A stretch of DNA of 64,000 nucleotides from Pedobacter sp. PACM 27299 (GCF_001412655.1 NZ_CP012996.1:5332001-5396000); one strand, 5' to 3'; shown: positions 16,572 through 26,313, counted from the stretch's first letter. The notes: a model not told the origin generated them from the sequence alone. Program-made: numbers and translations.

Positions 16572-17498
16572 ATGAGCACATCGCCTCATCACAATCCTAT
16601 ACTGATGAAAAACAATTTAATAAAAGGAAGTATTCTGGTGGCATTAGGTTCAGCAAGCTACGGCATGTTGGCCACATTTGTTAAAATGGCCTATAAAGAA
16701 GGTTATTCTACAGCAGAAGTTACCCTTTCTCAATTTGCGATAGGCGTGATCAGTTTATTGCTCATCAGTATGTTTAGCAAAAAACCAGCAGCAACCACTG
16801 TTCCGGTATCCAACTGGAAAAGCTTATTGAAACTAATGGTTGCCGGAACAGCAATGGGCCTTACAAGCACCTTCTACTACCTTTCGGTTCAATACATTCC
16901 GGTGAGTGTAGGAATTGTACTGCTGATGCAAACCGTATGGATGGGTGTGGTCTTGGAAATGATCCTGCATAAAAAACGTCCCGGAAACCGTAAAATCATT
17001 GCCGTACTGATCATTATCACTGGAACGATATTGGCGACTAATCTGCTTCAATCGTCGGTAACACTAGATTGGCGCGGTATCGGTTTTGGAATGTTAGCCG
17101 CATTATCTTACACCATTACCGTGTATGCTTCCAATGGCATCGCCCTGCATTTACCAGTAGTTAGAAGAAGTTTATACCTGGTTCTCGGCGGACTGATTAT
17201 TATCATGCTCATTTTCCACTCCTCTTTAAACATGAATTTCTCTTTTGACATCTTTTGGAAGTGGGGAATTGTCCTTTCACTTTTCGGAACCATTCTACCT
17301 CCTTTACTTTTTACCATGGGAATGCCGCTTACCGGAGTTGGACTGGGGACTATTATCGCAGCAGTGGAAATACCTGTCTCGGTAGCCATGGCACATTTTA
17401 TCTTAAAAGAACCGGTTAGTCTGACGCAGCTGGGGGGAATCATTTTGATCCTTGCTGCAGTCGTGCTGATGAATATAGAAAAACCAAAGGGGGCTTAG
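16572..17498 (+). CDS. EamA/DMT-family transporter
   Basis: A 308-residue membrane protein with ten predicted helices in two EamA repeats (about 12-150 and 165-303). Repeat 1 contains SASYGMLATFVKMAYKEG. The end of repeat 2 reads VEIPVSVAMAHFILKEPVS, the family hallmark. EamA proteins usually export metabolites or amino acids. Translation may begin at ATG 16572 or at ATG 16605, where the membrane part begins directly. The stop codon sits within a terminator hairpin (17486-17507). The neighbouring Crp-like regulator and acyltransferase suggest a shared small-molecule resistance or efflux role, unproven. Confidence 0.88.
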   Translation: MSTSPHHNPILMKNNLIKGSILVALGSASYGMLATFVKMAYKEGYSTAEVTLSQFAIGVISLLLISMFSKKPAATTVPVSNWKSLLKLMVAGTAMGLTSTFYYLSVQYIPVSVGIVLLMQTVWMGVVLEMILHKKRPGNRKIIAVLIIITGTILATNLLQSSVTLDWRGIGFGMLAALSYTITVYASNGIALHLPVVRRSLYLVLGGLIIIMLIFHSSLNMNFSFDIFWKWGIVLSLFGTILPPLLFTMGMPLTGVGLGTIIAAVEIPVSVAMAHFILKEPVSLTQLGGIILILAAVVLMNIEKPKGA

Positions 17499-17507
17499 CC
17501 CCCTTTT
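17486..17507. terminator. Intrinsic terminator overlapping the EamA stop codon
   Basis: GGGGGC (17489-17494) pairs with GCCCCC (17498-17503) around a 3-base loop that includes part of the TAG stop. A-rich and T-rich flanks could serve both converging genes. Confidence 0.75.
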
Positions 17508-17518
17508 AATTTTTACTG

Positions 17519-18280
17519 CTATCTATCTTTTTTAATTTCGTCAAGGCGCGTTTTCTGTTCCTTAATTCTATTTTCCAGGCGAGCCTGTTTGTCTGCATCT
17601 TCCGAATGGTCGGCCGGAGATTGACTGATCCATTCCTCATATTGTTTTTCCTGCTGTGCAGTATGCGTTCTTAATTTATCCTCCAGTGCCGCTCTTTTTG
17701 CTTTTAAATTCGTCAGGGTAGTTTCCCAATCAGCTTTTTCAGTTTCAACCACTTCTTTCAGTTTGTTTTCTGCGGCTTTGATATCGGAGTTCAATTTATC
17801 CAGCTCTGTTTTTGCTGGCACAAAAACTTTCTCATCCAGATTAAAGCGTTTCAAATCAATACTCAACGGACCGAGCAAAGCATCTACTGGTGTTTCCCAA
17901 TTCTCCCATACGTGAGCGATTAAAACAGATTTACCATCCGGAATATTCGCAGAAATCTGGTCCAGATAATCTGATACGCCTTCTGCTTTTAATGTTTCCC
18001 CGGCAGAACCCGCAATCATTCCACCTGCCAGGCCAACAATAAATCCCAATGGGCCTGCCAACAACCCAATTAGACCACCAATTACGCCACCGGTTAAGGT
18101 GCCATTACCCAAAGATTCATTCTTAGCTGACCGGATATTTACTTTTCCATCTTCATCACGTGTTAATATATAGGTCTCACCAACTGAGATGTCGTTTGTC
18201 AGGTTAAGTTCCTGCAACGCTTTTAAACCTTTGAATGCCTCTACTTCAGTGTTGAATAAGGCCTGAATCATTTTTTCCAT
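17519..18280 (-). CDS. DUF1269-type protein with glycine-zipper segment and coiled-coil tail
   Basis: A 253-residue protein. The N-terminal half looks like DUF1269: a small alpha-beta start (EAFKGLKALQELN) and a Gly-rich hydrophobic hairpin at about 85-115 (GGVIGGLIGLLAGPLGFIVG), which may insert in or touch a membrane. From about 155 to the end the protein is a highly charged, heptad-rich coiled coil (KTELDKLNSDIKAAENKL; KQARLENRIKEQKTRLDEI). Such proteins are often stress-induced in soil bacteria, but no activity is known. A small Lys-rich protein and a DUF5808 protein follow on the opposite strand. Confidence 0.75.
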   Translation of the reverse strand: MEKMIQALFNTEVEAFKGLKALQELNLTNDISVGETYILTRDEDGKVNIRSAKNESLGNGTLTGGVIGGLIGLLAGPLGFIVGLAGGMIAGSAGETLKAEGVSDYLDQISANIPDGKSVLIAHVWENWETPVDALLGPLSIDLKRFNLDEKVFVPAKTELDKLNSDIKAAENKLKEVVETEKADWETTLTNLKAKRAALEDKLRTHTAQQEKQYEEWISQSPADHSEDADKQARLENRIKEQKTRLDEIKKDR

Positions 18281-18441
18281 GGAAATGTTTTTTGTTCTTA
18301 ATTACGTGATATAACTACAAATCAATGGATATTTTGTTTTAATCGCCAAGCTGTAATTGTGATTATTCTGGGAAGCCCCATTTAAACCAAAATATTCTTC
18401 AATTGTTTATCTGTTTATACTTGAAACTAAAAGAAATCACC

Positions 18442-18600
18442 ATGAAAAATTCAAAAGACAGCATTAAGGGCAATCCAAAAACCAAAACTCAGGAAAAAGA
18501 AATGGCAGATGCCGGTAAAAAAGCCAAAGGAGCAGAACCAGGGAATGAAACTTCTGCCAAAGATGCGAAAAAGGTACCTATAAAAAAAAGCAAGGCTTAG
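18442..18600 (+). CDS. Small Lys-rich, probably disordered protein
   Basis: A 52-residue protein from ATG 18442 (the frame extends to TTG 18403, but ATG is preferred). It is composed largely of Lys, Ala, Glu, Asp and Gly, with no hydrophobic core and a KKVPIKKSKA tail. It resembles the small hydrophilic proteins that accumulate under desiccation or salt in Bacteroidota, or nucleic-acid-binding peptides, but I recognise no family. It lies beside a stress-type DUF1269 gene on the opposite strand. The ORF is short but coding is plausible because the start and stop are clean and codon use fits the neighbours. Confidence 0.5.
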   Translation: MKNSKDSIKGNPKTKTQEKEMADAGKKAKGAEPGNETSAKDAKKVPIKKSKA

Positions 18601-18733
18601 TTTGCCTTGAAAACAGATGAAAAAACAGGAAAAAAAAGCCGCAAAAAAAACTGCAATTATTTTTTAACAGTGTTTTATAAATTGACTGAAAATCATATAT
18701 TTATACAAACCAAACTTAAAAAACAAGCTCAAA

Positions 18734-18931
18734 ATGGACTTAGACCCTGTAGACAACATTGTTAATTACAAGATGGGATTCATCTATTGGAACCCAAGAG
18801 ATTCCAGGCTTTTCGTGCCTAAGCGCGAAAGATCCATGGGATATACCTTAAACTTTGCGCATAAAATGAATATCCTCATTTTACTGACTATTAGTGTCAT
18901 GTTCATCTATACCCTTCTTTACCTTCCATAG
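18734..18931 (+). CDS. DUF5808-type small membrane protein
   Basis: A 65-residue protein. Residues 11-42 carry the DUF5808 pattern (YKMGFIYWNPRDSRLFVPKR then GYTLNFAHK), seen in Bacteroidota and Firmicutes next to membrane helices. One membrane segment runs from about 45 to 62. The function of this family is unknown. It is separated from the upstream Lys-rich gene by 133 bases of A-rich DNA and lies convergent to the XRE-cupin gene with 44 bases between. Confidence comes from the recognisable motif. Confidence 0.72.
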   Translation: MDLDPVDNIVNYKMGFIYWNPRDSRLFVPKRERSMGYTLNFAHKMNILILLTISVMFIYTLLYLP

Positions 18932-18975
18932 TAATTAGCCAGGGAAGGTAAAGAAGGTAATGGTGTGGCGTATTG

Positions 18976-19557
18976 TTATGACTTTACTTCTTCAAAGAAG
19001 TATAGGATTAGCATAATTGCTTTATCTGTGCCTGTATTTTTTGGGGTATGTGCCAAGCGACCGTCGAAAAGTAAAGAATCACCTGCAGACAACTCTATTT
19101 CCTGGTCTTCAAAATGGTATTTCACATTTCCTGCCAGGATATATTTGTATTCGAAAGCTTCCGTAGTCACCATTGGCCGGGAGGCATTGGGTTCCAATTC
19201 CAGCAACACAATATCTACGGTAGCATTCTTTATAGACTTGGTCAGGATGCGCTTGTATAAAAAGCCTAAAGCCTGCTCCTTTTCAAAGGACTCATATTCC
19301 GATTTTCTTTTGACAACTACCGGAGCTTTATTTGCACTGTCGGAGATATCTTTAAAAAACTGGTTTAGATCCACATCCAACGACTTGATAATGTCTATCA
19401 AGACCATCAAAGAAGGAACGGTACGGTTATTTTCAATTTGAGAGATCAAACCTTTGCTCACCCCTGCACGATCTGCCAATTCCTGAACGGTAATGCCTCT
19501 TTCTTTTCTTATTTCTTTTATCCGGTAACTGATCTTCAGGATTACATCCTCTTCCAT
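18976..19557 (-). CDS. XRE-cupin transcriptional regulator
   Basis: A 193-residue regulator: a Cro/C1-type helix-turn-helix at about 10-65 (RKERGITVQELADRAGVSKG) and a C-terminal cupin at about 115-185 (EYKYILAGNVKYHFEDQE and LLFDGRLAHTPKN). XRE-cupin proteins, of which PuuR is the model, sense small ligands such as amino acids or polyamines and control adjacent transport and catabolism genes. The gene follows the APC permease by 58 bases on the same strand, which suggests autoregulation of a two-gene unit. The ligand is not deducible. Confidence 0.9.
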   Translation of the reverse strand: MEEDVILKISYRIKEIRKERGITVQELADRAGVSKGLISQIENNRTVPSLMVLIDIIKSLDVDLNQFFKDISDSANKAPVVVKRKSEYESFEKEQALGFLYKRILTKSIKNATVDIVLLELEPNASRPMVTTEAFEYKYILAGNVKYHFEDQEIELSAGDSLLFDGRLAHTPKNTGTDKAIMLILYFFEEVKS

Positions 19558-19615
19558 AGTACATTTTATTGTCCAAAAATAATCAAATTATCGCCGCAGC
19601 AATACTAGATATCTT

Positions 19616-21079
19616 TTAATTTACAGGATCACCTGTTATCTCTTTTTGTTTTGTGAGGTAATAGACTGGAATCCCTGCCAGCATAATTACGACACCCCAT
19701 CCGCAGGTACTCATTTTGGTAATTAATAAGGACACACAAAAGACTGTGGCAAAGATGATGTATAACATCGGCAGTACCGGATAACCAAAGGCACGATATG
19801 GGCGTTCTGCATTGGGCATCTTTCTTCTTAAAATAAAAATACCCAGAATGGTCAGGATATAAAAAATCATCACAATGATCATCACAAAATCCAGCAATGC
19901 GCCGTACTTTCCAGTCAGGCATAGAGCTGATGCCCAGAAACACTGGATCCATAGGGCCCAGGCGGGTACGCTTGCTTTATTCAGTGTAGCCGCCTTTTTG
20001 AAGAAAAGACCATCCTTCGCCATCGTGTAATAAACCCGTGCTCCTGCCATAATCAGCCCGTTGTTACAGGCGAAAGTAGAGATCATAATCATCAATGCGA
20101 TGATAATGGTTCCGGCATTTCCAAAGATATGCTGGGCAGCAACAACCGCTACCCGATCCGATTTTGCGGTGGCAATGTCATTCATGGGAATCACGGCCAC
20201 GTACATCAGGTTGGCCAGCACATAAATCACGCTGACAATAAAAGTACCCAGAAACAAGCTGAGTCCAACATTACGTTCCGGTCTTTTAATTTCTCCGGCA
20301 ATAAAAGTTACTCCATTCCAGGCATCACTGGAAAACAGGGAACCCACTAAAGAGGCGGAAATGGCTGCAAAAAGAACGGAACCACCAATCGTCATCCAGG
20401 AACCTGTTTCTACATTCATTGATTTTAGGCTCCAGGCATCTGCCCAGTTGGCATTCCATATTTCTGCCTTCGCTCCCAGTGTAAAACCAAAGACGATTAA
20501 GCCAAAAAGTGATAATATTTTAATGATGGTTAGAAAAGTCTGCAAGGTTTTGCTGTCTTTTACCCCACGGCTATTCAGATAAGTTAGAAAAACGATAGTT
20601 ACTATAGAAACCAGCTGTGCAGCACTTAGGGAAAAGTACTCTGGCACTCCAGCTGCGGTAGTCCCTGTTTGAAGCTGCCAAAGAATATTGGTTTCACTAA
20701 AAGGTTCGTATAAATAGGCGGCAAATTTGGAAAAGGCGACCCCTACAGCGGCGATGGTTCCTGTTTGTATGACTGCAAAAAAACTCCATCCATATAGAAA
20801 GGCGATCAGTTTATTATAAGCTTCTTTCAGGTAAACATATTGTCCGCCTGCTTTAGGAAACATGGCACTCAACTCTCCATAACTCACTGCAGCGATCACA
20901 GTGACCAATCCGGTAAGCAGCCAGATCACAATCAGCCAGCCTGCCGAGCCTACTTGTCTGGCGATATCCGCACTGACGATAAAAATACCAGAACCGATCA
21001 TGGATCCTACGACCAGCATGGTACCATCTAATAATCCAAGTTCTCTTTTGAAAGAGCCATCTTGACTGTCTTTTTCCAT
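19616..21079 (-). CDS. APC-family amino-acid permease
   Basis: A 487-residue carrier with twelve predicted membrane helices. Helix 1 has the family glycine pattern VVGSMIGSGIFIVSADIA. The FPKAGGQYVYLKEAY segment near 75 is a strong amino-acid/polyamine/organocation signature. Helix 8 to 10 residues (YYTMAKDGLFFKKAATLNKASVPAWALW) match the LAT/SLC7 branch. It would take up or exchange amino acids across the inner membrane. The gene is followed by its likely XRE-cupin regulator. The other APC genes here (23907, 51487) belong to a different CAT-like branch with YAEFASM and GWDLVLEYA. Confidence 0.92.
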   Translation of the reverse strand: MEKDSQDGSFKRELGLLDGTMLVVGSMIGSGIFIVSADIARQVGSAGWLIVIWLLTGLVTVIAAVSYGELSAMFPKAGGQYVYLKEAYNKLIAFLYGWSFFAVIQTGTIAAVGVAFSKFAAYLYEPFSETNILWQLQTGTTAAGVPEYFSLSAAQLVSIVTIVFLTYLNSRGVKDSKTLQTFLTIIKILSLFGLIVFGFTLGAKAEIWNANWADAWSLKSMNVETGSWMTIGGSVLFAAISASLVGSLFSSDAWNGVTFIAGEIKRPERNVGLSLFLGTFIVSVIYVLANLMYVAVIPMNDIATAKSDRVAVVAAQHIFGNAGTIIIALMIMISTFACNNGLIMAGARVYYTMAKDGLFFKKAATLNKASVPAWALWIQCFWASALCLTGKYGALLDFVMIIVMIFYILTILGIFILRRKMPNAERPYRAFGYPVLPMLYIIFATVFCVSLLITKMSTCGWGVVIMLAGIPVYYLTKQKEITGDPVN

Positions 21080-21472
21080 TTAGTTTGTTTTTAATGAGGG
21101 ATTCTCTTTTACCGAATAGCTGGTTGGGTTATTCAAAAAATTCCTCTTTGTTGGTTGTTGGTTTTCAAAATGCAAGCCGCTTCCTAATGGAAGTAATTGT
21201 GGTTCAATTTGATGCTTTCATTTTGTTTGGTTAGTTTGTGCTAATATATTTAAAAAAATTAAAACCACTGACCTGTAAAGGCATTCCTAATATTAAATTA
21301 TTTTTTCTAAAAAAAACCTTAGCAATCAGTTCATTAAAAATTTGCTTTTTACAAGAACACTGTTAATTTTACGTAGCACTTATCTGAGCTGTGAACGCGC
21401 TACTCCGAACTACCCCAAGGAGTAAATCTATACCCAGTAAACTAAAATCAACCAAATAAACTTAAACTAAGT
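21080..21472. other. 393-base intergenic region with the hppA promoter and leader
   Basis: AT-rich DNA between the divergent APC permease and hppA. The only clear element is the promoter at 21341-21371. The predicted leader (about 95 bases) contains a weak stem, ACTCC pairing with GGAGT near 21400-21421. No ORF, repeat or riboswitch was recognised. Confidence 0.5.
21341..21371 (+). promoter_or_regulatory. Candidate promoter of hppA
   Basis: TTTG (21341-21344), 19 bases, then TAATTTTA (21364-21371), one base off the TAnnTTTG consensus. The predicted start is near 21378, which leaves a leader of about 95 bases before ATG 21473. Confidence 0.5.
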
Positions 21473-23773
21473 ATGGAGTTCTTACAAAAAAATCTAATTT
21501 ATTTTATCCCTTTACTGGGTTTAATTGGCATTATCGTCATGGCGATAAAAAGCGCCTGGGTCAACAAGCAAGATGCTGGAGATGCGAAAATGCAGGAACT
21601 TGCGGGTTATATCGCTGATGGTGCCATGGCTTTTTTGAAAGCAGAATGGAGAGTGCTCAGCATCTTCGTGGTATTTACGGCAGCATTGCTTGCTTATTCC
21701 GGGAATGTACATGAAGTAAATGGCGTAGCACTACACTCCAGCTGGATCATTGCCATTGCCTTTATCATTGGGGCTGTGTTTTCTGCAACGGCAGGATATA
21801 TCGGTATGAAAGCTGCCACTAAAGCTAACGTACGCACCACACAAGCTGCCAGAACCAGTTTATCGAAAGCTTTAAAAGTATCTTTTACCGGCGGAACAGT
21901 AATGGGTTTAGGTGTTGCCGGATTGGCGATACTGGGTTTAGGCGGATTATTTATAGTTTTCCTGAAGGTCTTTAATGTAATCGAAGCCAATAGTACGGAA
22001 ATGAGAACTGCGATAGAAGTACTTACAGGCTTCTCTTTAGGGGCAGAGTCTATCGCTTTATTTGCTCGTGTTGGTGGTGGTATTTATACCAAGGCTGCAG
22101 ATGTAGGTGCTGATTTAGTAGGTAAAGTAGAAGCAGGAATTCCAGAAGATGATGTGCGTAATCCTGCTACCATTGCCGATAACGTTGGCGATAACGTCGG
22201 AGACGTTGCCGGTATGGGTGCCGATTTGTTCGGTTCTTATGTAGCCACGATCCTGGCCACCATGGTATTGGGACAAGAAATTATAGTAGAGAAATTAAAT
22301 GGTGTGGCTATAGATCAGCTGAATGGCTTTTCTCCGGTACTACTGCCCATGGTGATCTGCGGACTAGGGATTTTATTTTCCATAGTAGGCACCTGGTTTG
22401 TCCGTATTAAAGGTGAAGATTCCAATGTGCAGACCGCTTTGAACCTGGGCAACTGGAGTTCTATTGTCCTCACTGCAATTGCCTGTTATTTCATTGTGAT
22501 GTTTATGCTGCCTCCTCATTTACACCTTCGTGGCGTAGATTTTACGAATCTGGATGTTTATTACGCCATTTTAGTAGGTCTTGTAGTGGGTACGCTCATG
22601 AGCATCATTACCGAATATTATACCGCAATGGGTAAAGGCCCGGTCAATTCCATTATACAGCAATCAGGAACCGGTCATGCCACCAATATCATTGGCGGAT
22701 TGTCTGTAGGGATGAAATCTACTGTTGCTCCTATTTTAGTGCTGGCAGGCGGAATTATTTTCTCTTATTCTTTTGCTGGTTTATATGGTGTAGCGATTGC
22801 TGCTGCCGGTATGATGGCCACGACTGCTATGCAGCTTGCCATTGATGCTTTCGGCCCAATTGCAGACAATGCAGGGGGTATTGCAGAGATGAGTCAGCTT
22901 CCACCGGAGGTGCGCGAACGTACTGATAACCTGGATGCCGTAGGAAACACCACCGCGGCCACAGGTAAGGGTTTTGCTATTGCTTCTGCTGCATTAACCT
23001 CATTGGCCTTATTTGCTGCCTTTGTAGGCGTTGCTGGTATTGATGCGATCGACATTTACAAAGCGCCTGTACTGGCCGGATTATTTGTTGGCGCGATGAT
23101 TCCTTTCATCTTTTCGGCCCTGTGTATCGCCGCAGTAGGTAAAGCCGCGATGGATATGGTGCAGGAAGTCCGCCGTCAATTCAGAGAAATTCCTGGAATC
23201 ATGGAATACAAAGCCAAACCAGAATATGAAAAATGTGTCGCCATTTCTACCAAAGCTTCCATCCGTGAGATGATGCTGCCTGGTGCCATTGCCTTATTGA
23301 CACCGATCATTGTTGGTTTCGGATTAAAAAACGTGTTTCCTGCGGTAAGCTCTGCTGAAATATTAGGAGGTCTGCTGGCTGGAGTCACTGTTTCCGGTGT
23401 CTTAATGGGTATTTTCCAAAGTAATGCAGGTGGTGCATGGGACAATGCAAAAAAGTCATTCGAAAAAGGAGTGAAAATTAACGGGGAGCTATTCTATAAA
23501 GGATCTGAGCCTCATAAAGCTTCAGTCACTGGTGATACGGTAGGAGATCCTTTCAAGGATACCTCTGGTCCTTCCATGAATATTTTAATCAAATTAATGT
23601 CGATTGTATCCTTAGTAATTGCCCCTTACATTGCTGTGAGCGTAGTTCCTGAAATGAAATTAAGTCAGGAGATTAGAAAAGAAATCCGGGTGATGAAAAC
23701 CATAGATGCCAATGGAATTGAGAAAATTGACACCTTAAAGAACCTGCTGGACACCATCAGTGTCAAACGATAA
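21473..23773 (+). CDS. hppA: Membrane-bound K+-dependent-type pyrophosphatase
   Basis: A 766-residue ion-pumping pyrophosphatase with about 16 helices. The core substrate site [39 protein letters not shown] region lies around 215-250. [12 protein letters not shown] near 490-502 carries Ala at 495 where K+-independent enzymes have Lys, and Gly at 498, so the K+-dependent class is predicted. Pyrophosphate hydrolysis drives H+ or Na+ out of the cytoplasm; which ion is used cannot be settled by eye. C-terminal motif [17 protein letters not shown] near 690 completes the active site. A terminator follows (23792-23820). Confidence 0.96.
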   Translation: MEFLQKNLIYFIPLLGLIGIIVMAIKSAWVNKQDAGDAKMQELAGYIADGAMAFLKAEWRVLSIFVVFTAALLAYSGNVHEVNGVALHSSWIIAIAFIIGAVFSATAGYIGMKAATKANVRTTQAARTSLSKALKVSFTGGTVMGLGVAGLAILGLGGLFIVFLKVFNVIEANSTEMRTAIEVLTGFSLGAESIALFARVGGGIYTKAADVGADLVGKVEAGIPEDDVRNPATIADNVGDNVGDVAGMGADLFGSYVATILATMVLGQEIIVEKLNGVAIDQLNGFSPVLLPMVICGLGILFSIVGTWFVRIKGEDSNVQTALNLGNWSSIVLTAIACYFIVMFMLPPHLHLRGVDFTNLDVYYAILVGLVVGTLMSIITEYYTAMGKGPVNSIIQQSGTGHATNIIGGLSVGMKSTVAPILVLAGGIIFSYSFAGLYGVAIAAAGMMATTAMQLAIDAFGPIADNAGGIAEMSQLPPEVRERTDNLDAVGNTTAATGKGFAIASAALTSLALFAAFVGVAGIDAIDIYKAPVLAGLFVGAMIPFIFSALCIAAVGKAAMDMVQEVRRQFREIPGIMEYKAKPEYEKCVAISTKASIREMMLPGAIALLTPIIVGFGLKNVFPAVSSAEILGGLLAGVTVSGVLMGIFQSNAGGAWDNAKKSFEKGVKINGELFYKGSEPHKASVTGDTVGDPFKDTSGPSMNILIKLMSIVSLVIAPYIAVSVVPEMKLSQEIRKEIRVMKTIDANGIEKIDTLKNLLDTISVKR

Positions 23774-23791
23774 TCTTATGATGTTACTAAT

Positions 23792-23824
23792 AAAAGGGAT
23801 TTTGAATAAAAATCCCTTTTATTT
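23792..23824 (+). terminator. Intrinsic terminator after hppA
   Basis: AAAAGGGATTTT (23792-23803) pairs with AAAATCCCTTTT (23809-23820), a 12-bp perfect stem with a 5-base loop, followed by ATTTTT. Confidence 0.8.
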
Positions 23825-23906
23825 TTAAACATCTTTATTTAGGTTTGACAATCAGATTACAAATCAAAAACACCACTATAAACAACCTTTTACTAAACTT
23901 TAAACT

Positions 23907-25607
23907 ATGAACTTTAGAAAGTCGATCGACTTACTTACAAAAGAAGCTTCCGAAACCGGAGAAGGGGCACTGAAGAGAACCCTGGGCCCGGTAAATCTGG
24001 TCGCTTTGGGTATTGGGGCTATTATCGGTGCTGGATTATTTTCCATTACCGGTTCAGCAGCAGCCAATAACGCCGGCCCGGCGATTACCATTTCCTTCGT
24101 TATTGCAGCAATAGGCTGTGGGTTTGCAGGATTATGTTACGCAGAATTTGCTTCCATGATCCCTGTTGCAGGAAGTGCATATACTTATTCTTATGCCACC
24201 ATGGGCGAATTAGTAGCCTGGATCATTGGCTGGGATTTGGTATTGGAATATGCGGTCGGTGCGGCTACAGTTTCTATCAGCTGGAGTCGATACCTGGTCA
24301 AGTTTCTCGAATATTACGACCTTCACCTGCCCGCACAGGTAGTGATGTCGCCATTTGATACTGCTACCCTTGCCGACGGAACCATCGTTAACGGTATGTT
24401 TAACCTTCCTGCCGTATTCATCATCGTATTGATGTCATTAGTATTGATCAGAGGCACTAAAGAATCAGCGATCATCAACGGTGTGATTGTAGCGGTTAAA
24501 GTAGTGATCGTATTCATCTTTATCTTCTTAGGATGGAAATACATCAATGCAGACAATTATTCTCCATATTTTATCCCTGCCGACAAGCCAGGTCATGCCA
24601 GTTTCTTTGAAAACGGATGGGGTGGTGTGATTAGAGCAGCGGGTATTGTATTCTTTGCTTATATTGGTTTTGATGCAGTATCTACTGCGGCTCAGGAAGC
24701 TAAAAACCCGAAGAAAGATATGCCAATTGGTATCCTCGTTTCGCTATTCATCTGTACTGTTCTTTATATCTTATTTGCACACGTTATGACAGGTGTTGCC
24801 AACTACGACCTATTCAAAGGTCAGGATGGTATCGCACCGGTTGCGGTTGCAATTGACAATATGGGTGTTAAAAATGCGGCAGGAATCGTTACTCCGGCAT
24901 ATCCGTGGTTAAATAAAGCAATTATCCTGGCGATTCTTGGCGGTTACGCTTCAGTGATCCTGGTGATGTTATTGGGTCAGTCCAGGGTATTCTTCTCGAT
25001 GAGTAAAGATGGTTTATTGCCTTCAGTATTCTCTAAAGTTCACCCTAAGTTCAGCACACCTGCAAAAAGTAATATCCTTTTCATGGTATTTGTCAGTTTA
25101 TTTGCAGCTTTTGTTCCGGCAAGAGTAGTAGGTGAAATGACCAGTATTGGTACCTTATTCGCCTTTATTCTAGTATGTATCGGTATCATTATCCTAAGAA
25201 AACGCATGCCTGATCTTCCAAGAGCATTTAAAGTACCAATGGTACCGCTGATCCCGATCTTAGGAGTAGTGGTATGTTTAGGAATGATGGTATTCCTTCC
25301 GTTAGATACCTGGGTTCGTTTATTGGTATGGATGATTATCGGTGTAAACGTGTATTTGTTCTATGGGATCAAAAACAGTTTATTATCTGACAACAATCCG
25401 GTTACCTTAGCCAGAAGTAATAAAGTAGTTTCTTATATCGGCTTAGCCCTTGCGGTATTGCTGATTATTGTGGCCATCATTCACCACCATACCACCAATG
25501 GTACAGATACTGGATTATATTATTTCTCTCTGGTATTTGCCGTAGTACATTTATTCATTTACATATACCGTGCGGCCACGTCTAAAAACGTGAAAGCTAA
25601 AGTATAA
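23907..25607 (+). CDS. APC-family amino-acid permease, cationic amino-acid transporter-like
   Basis: A 566-residue permease with about 14 helices. Helix 1 is VALGIGAIIGAGLFSITGSAA. The CAT-type YAEFASMIPVAGSAYTYSYATMGELVAWIIGWDLVLEYAVG block lies around 85-125 (given here in parts: YAEFASM; GSAYTYSYATMGE; GWDLVLEYAVG). FAYIGFDAVSTAAQEAKNP near 255 is also typical. Bacterial members such as YfnA carry neutral or branched-chain amino acids despite the name. A -7 element TAGGTTTG lies at 23840-23847, leaving a leader of about 55 bases. Similar in type to the permease at 51487, suggesting paralogy. A terminator follows. Confidence 0.93.
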   Translation: MNFRKSIDLLTKEASETGEGALKRTLGPVNLVALGIGAIIGAGLFSITGSAAANNAGPAITISFVIAAIGCGFAGLCYAEFASMIPVAGSAYTYSYATMGELVAWIIGWDLVLEYAVGAATVSISWSRYLVKFLEYYDLHLPAQVVMSPFDTATLADGTIVNGMFNLPAVFIIVLMSLVLIRGTKESAIINGVIVAVKVVIVFIFIFLGWKYINADNYSPYFIPADKPGHASFFENGWGGVIRAAGIVFFAYIGFDAVSTAAQEAKNPKKDMPIGILVSLFICTVLYILFAHVMTGVANYDLFKGQDGIAPVAVAIDNMGVKNAAGIVTPAYPWLNKAIILAILGGYASVILVMLLGQSRVFFSMSKDGLLPSVFSKVHPKFSTPAKSNILFMVFVSLFAAFVPARVVGEMTSIGTLFAFILVCIGIIILRKRMPDLPRAFKVPMVPLIPILGVVVCLGMMVFLPLDTWVRLLVWMIIGVNVYLFYGIKNSLLSDNNPVTLARSNKVVSYIGLALAVLLIIVAIIHHHTTNGTDTGLYYFSLVFAVVHLFIYIYRAATSKNVKAKV

Positions 25608-25643
25608 GCCTTTCTTTTGCTAAAGGAGCGCCTCTTTTAAACA

Positions 25644-25684
25644 AAAAAGGCCTGAGTTCTTTCCATAGAATTCAGGCCTTTTTG
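25644..25684 (+). terminator. Intrinsic terminator after the APC permease
   Basis: An A-run then GGCCTGA (25649-25655) pairs with TTCAGGCC (25671-25678), extended by A/T pairs, then TTTTTG. It separates the permease from marC. Confidence 0.8.
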
Positions 25685-25719
25685 TTTTCCGCTTGTCACC
25701 TTCTTATTACAAAATAATA

Positions 25720-25727
25720 TACCTTTG
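25720..25727 (+). promoter_or_regulatory. -7 element of marC
   Basis: TACCTTTG matches TAnnTTTG. The start would be near 25734, about 13 bases before ATG 25747 and downstream of the alternative TTG at 25693, so the ATG is the true start. The -33 TTG (25693-25695) is 24 bases away, a little long. Confidence 0.5.
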
Positions 25728-25746
25728 CAACATAAATACAGCTGCT

Positions 25747-26313
25747 ATGGAATTTAATTTCAGTCAAATCCTCTCTTGCTCAATGATCATGTTCGCGATT
25801 ATTGATATTCTGGGTGCCATCCCGGTGGTGATCGAACTAAGAAAAAAAGCCGGTCATATACAATCTGAAAAAGCAACTATTGTAGCTACAGCATTGATGA
25901 TTATCTTTCTTTTTGCGGGAGAAACATTATTAAAAGTAATCGGCCTGGATGTAGAATCCTTTGCGATTGCAGGTTCATTTGTGATCTTTGTGATTGCAAT
26001 GGAAATGGTACTTGGACTGACCATCTTCAACGAAGATGTGCCAGAAACCGTGTCGATTGTACCCCTTGCCTTCCCTTTAATTGCAGGAGCCGGAACCATG
26101 ACTACGTTATTATCCTTAAAGACAGAATATGCCACGCAAAACATTATTGCCGGTATCCTGATCAACATGATGTTTGTTTATTTTGTATTGAAAAACACCA
26201 ATCGTTTAGAGCGTTTACTTGGTAAAGCCGGCTTGAACGTATTGAGAAAGGCATTCGGAGTGATCTTACTGGCCATTGCCATTAAGCTATTCAGAAACAA
26301 TACGGGCTTATAA
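25747..26313 (+). CDS. MarC-family membrane protein
   Basis: A 188-residue protein with six membrane segments of the MarC/UPF0056 type (FAIIDILGAIPVVIEL near 15; the conserved PLAFPLIAGAGTMTTLL near 100). Despite the name, MarC is not established as a multidrug pump, and its function is unknown. The reading frame begins at TTG 25693, but the -7 element at 25720 implies the ATG at 25747. Flanked by terminators on both sides, so it is monocistronic. Confidence 0.92.
   Translation: MEFNFSQILSCSMIMFAIIDILGAIPVVIELRKKAGHIQSEKATIVATALMIIFLFAGETLLKVIGLDVESFAIAGSFVIFVIAMEMVLGLTIFNEDVPETVSIVPLAFPLIAGAGTMTTLLSLKTEYATQNIIAGILINMMFVYFVLKNTNRLERLLGKAGLNVLRKAFGVILLAIAIKLFRNNTGL

Noticed and set aside
18965..19441. 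A 158-codon plus-strand ORF over the XRE-cupin gene
   Set aside because: It is antisense to a well-supported regulator with both domains intact and has no recognisable protein features.
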